Position numbers and translations under genes: made by a program. The notes under the pieces were generated by a model that was not told the DNA's origin, made no database searches, and saw only the letters and a program-made list of their open reading frames with translations. 64,000 nt of DNA from Gemmatimonadota bacterium. Its GTDB lineage: Bacteria > Latescibacterota > UBA2968 > UBA8231. The stretch's first letter is position 1. Each line of letters starts with the position of its first letter. The DNA lies in NCBI GenBank assembly GCA_018673255.1, contig JABHDC010000142.1, forward strand, positions 1-64,000, given 5' to 3'. Shown here piece after piece: positions 62,699-64,000 of this stretch.

Positions 62699-63760
62699 TC
62701 AGGCGTAGACTGCCTGAATCATGGCGTTGATGTAGCCGAAGCAGTAGGCGTAACCCTGGTAGTAACCCTTGGCGTCCTCATCGGTGCGAGGAATGTGATC
62801 AGGGTCGATACCGTAGCAGTAGCCCACGTCCTTGAGTGCCTTCAGGACCTGGACGAAGTCCATGTCTCCCTCATCCGGCAGCGCTTCACGGAAGCTGAAG
62901 CGCTTGCCCATGAGATTTCGGTAGTGAACGAGGAAGATCGAGTTCAGCTTGCCGAAGTGCTCGATGAATGGGTAGATCTCGGTCGCGGAATCTTCGCACA
63001 TTTCGGCGACTGAACCGACACAGAAATTCCAGCCGTGGTAAGGGCTGCGCTGGGTGTCGATGAAGCGCTTCATGCCCTCGAAGTCATTGAGGACCTTGTC
63101 GACGCCCTTGTACCCTGGAGGTGTGGGAGGATCTTCCTGGGAATTGCCCATCCGCACCTTGCACTCTTCAGCAACCGGAATCATGCGCTCGAGGAGATAC
63201 TCGATCCGCTCCCAGTGCATTTCAGCGGTGACACGCCCCGCGTCGGTCAATGTCGCCTGTTCCTCTGCAGAGATCTTGTCCAGGCGGAAGGCGGTGTGCA
63301 TGTAGCCGCCGCGACCCTCTTCCTGCTCGGTGCGGTCGATGGGCAGAATGCACGTATTGTAGCGCAGAGAGTCGACACCGGCGCGCGAAGCGGTACGGAT
63401 CATCTCGCAAGCCATATCGATCTCGCGATCACGCTCCGGACTCTTCCCATAGTAGATGATGTTGGGAAGTTTCTCGTAGATGGGCAGCGCACTCATATCC
63501 AGGGTCATGCCGAAGGCTTCGTGGCGCTCCTTCTCCTGGAGCAGATCATCCAGGTCCCAGCCGCGGCCCTCGTGGAATGGGAATCGGGCAGCCTTGTGGC
63601 GCACGCCGCATCGTTGCAGGAAGCGCAATTCCTCATCCGTCGACCCGAAGCCCTGGGTCCGTACATACATGCGCCCATTGTTCGCAGGGCCATCGGAGCT
63701 GGTGTTGGCGCCAGATGCTGCTGCCTCGCCGTCTGCGAGACCCTTCTCAAATTCCTTCAT
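62699..63760 (-). CDS. Mannonate dehydratase (UxuA)-like protein
   Basis: A 353-residue TIM-barrel protein of the mannonate dehydratase family, which converts D-mannonate to 2-dehydro-3-deoxygluconate. NFCVGSVAEM (Cys), FLVHYRNL (His) and YGIDPDH (Asp) match three metal ligands, but the segment normally reading HPDDPP is NSQEDPP, so the fourth ligand histidine is a serine. The first 30 residues are low-complexity (AAASGANTSSDG). GAAGG precedes the ATG. It may act on another sugar acid. Confidence 0.8.
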   Translation of the reverse strand: MKEFEKGLADGEAAASGANTSSDGPANNGRMYVRTQGFGSTDEELRFLQRCGVRHKAARFPFHEGRGWDLDDLLQEKERHEAFGMTLDMSALPIYEKLPNIIYYGKSPERDREIDMACEMIRTASRAGVDSLRYNTCILPIDRTEQEEGRGGYMHTAFRLDKISAEEQATLTDAGRVTAEMHWERIEYLLERMIPVAEECKVRMGNSQEDPPTPPGYKGVDKVLNDFEGMKRFIDTQRSPYHGWNFCVGSVAEMCEDSATEIYPFIEHFGKLNSIFLVHYRNLMGKRFSFREALPDEGDMDFVQVLKALKDVGYCYGIDPDHIPRTDEDAKGYYQGYAYCFGYINAMIQAVYA

Positions 63761-63892
63761 GTGATGCCTTCAGGTGGGTATGGTGGTGACGACTGAATTG
63801 GTGAGTCCAGATCCTCTGCGTCGAAGCAATCGCACAACGATAAAGCTCTGCGCGAGGGGGCGCGAACGCTGCAGAAGGCCACCCAGAAAATC

Positions 63893-64000
63893 TCAGTCGA
63901 TTGCTCGCGAGAGATGAGTGAGTTGCGCCGTGAAGACCTCGGGGATCAACCCATTCACGCCGATGGGCACATCCCAGGTCACCACGCCTCCCTTCTGGTT
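63893..64000 (-). CDS. C-terminal fragment of a gene running off the right edge
   Basis: The minus strand is open from the edge to a TGA at 63893-63895, giving 35 residues that include GGVVTWDVPIGVNGLIPEVF. The GGVVTWDV phrase followed by G-x-IP resembles the end of alpha-L-fucosidase-like glycosidases, but the match is from memory and the fragment is short. It is in frame at the very edge. Confidence 0.55.
   Translation of the reverse strand, partial: NQKGGVVTWDVPIGVNGLIPEVFTAQLTHLSRAID

Noticed and set aside
1..64000. CRISPR arrays, prophage or rRNA/tRNA genes
   Set aside because: I saw no regularly spaced short repeats, phage structural genes or rRNA/tRNA-like segments in reading the window.

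Overview
The window looks like chromosomal DNA from an uncultured, GC-rich heterotroph. The best inference is a member of the FCB group, most like candidate phylum Latescibacterota. The reasons are an expansion of uroporphyrinogen-decarboxylase-fold proteins (four copies), phytanoyl-CoA-dioxygenase-like enzymes, many glycoside hydrolases, sialidase-like BNR proteins and a secreted protein with a Por/T9SS-type C-terminal tail. There is no rRNA, tRNA, CRISPR array or recognisable phage module, so the assignment rests on gene content alone.

Layout. 0.1-9.1 kb: an NTF2-like protein, a drug/metabolite transporter and a sugar operon (GH2 beta-mannosidase-like, secreted propeller, GH32, enolase-superfamily dehydratase). 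9.4-13.4 kb: a run of small same-strand genes (membrane-anchored unknown, MazG-like pyrophosphohydrolase, ParE-type toxin-antitoxin pair, secreted unknown, pentapeptide protein) separated by palindromic elements resembling integron attC sites. 13.4-25.4 kb: MocR regulator, PurC, PhyH dioxygenase, GH42, MalY-type lyase, sialidase-like protein, URO-D-like protein, a MerR-VOC fusion lying between two 85-bp direct repeats, and a kelch protein. 25.5-28.9 kb: a tight three-gene lipid cassette (CdsA-like, PlsC fused to a P-loop kinase, DAG-kinase-like). 28.9-40.9 kb: URO-D-like proteins, amidase, uronate-dehydrogenase-like enzyme, hydrolase, sialidase-like protein, GH29 fucosidase and a second PhyH enzyme.

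41-48.6 kb holds a large unknown protein, a SUMF1/T9SS-tail secreted protein with a STAS gene in front of it, and a 1027-residue regulator that joins a two-component-type propeller directly to a sigma-54 AAA+ activator and Fis-type helix-turn-helix with no membrane segment. Three matching 16-bp dyads lie between regulator and target genes, ahead of a plausible -24/-12 promoter: a self-contained putative sigma-54 circuit.

48.8-64 kb: metallo-hydrolase, TIM-barrel glycosidase-like protein, cytochrome bd oxidase (CydAB), hydrolase, nitrilase, GH20, DAHP synthase, MFS transporter, O6-alkylguanine-DNA methyltransferase, two OmpA-domain proteins (the first frameshifted in its signal peptide by an 8-bp tandem duplication), a mannonate-dehydratase-like protein and a partial gene at the right edge. 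The DAHP synthase leader is the clearest new regulatory element: a 27-codon Tyr/Phe-rich leader peptide followed by mutually exclusive antiterminator and terminator hairpins, the architecture of a transcription attenuator.

Most glycosidases here lack signal peptides, so sugars seem to be taken up as small oligosaccharides and cut inside the cell, feeding acid-sugar dehydratases and uronate oxidation.
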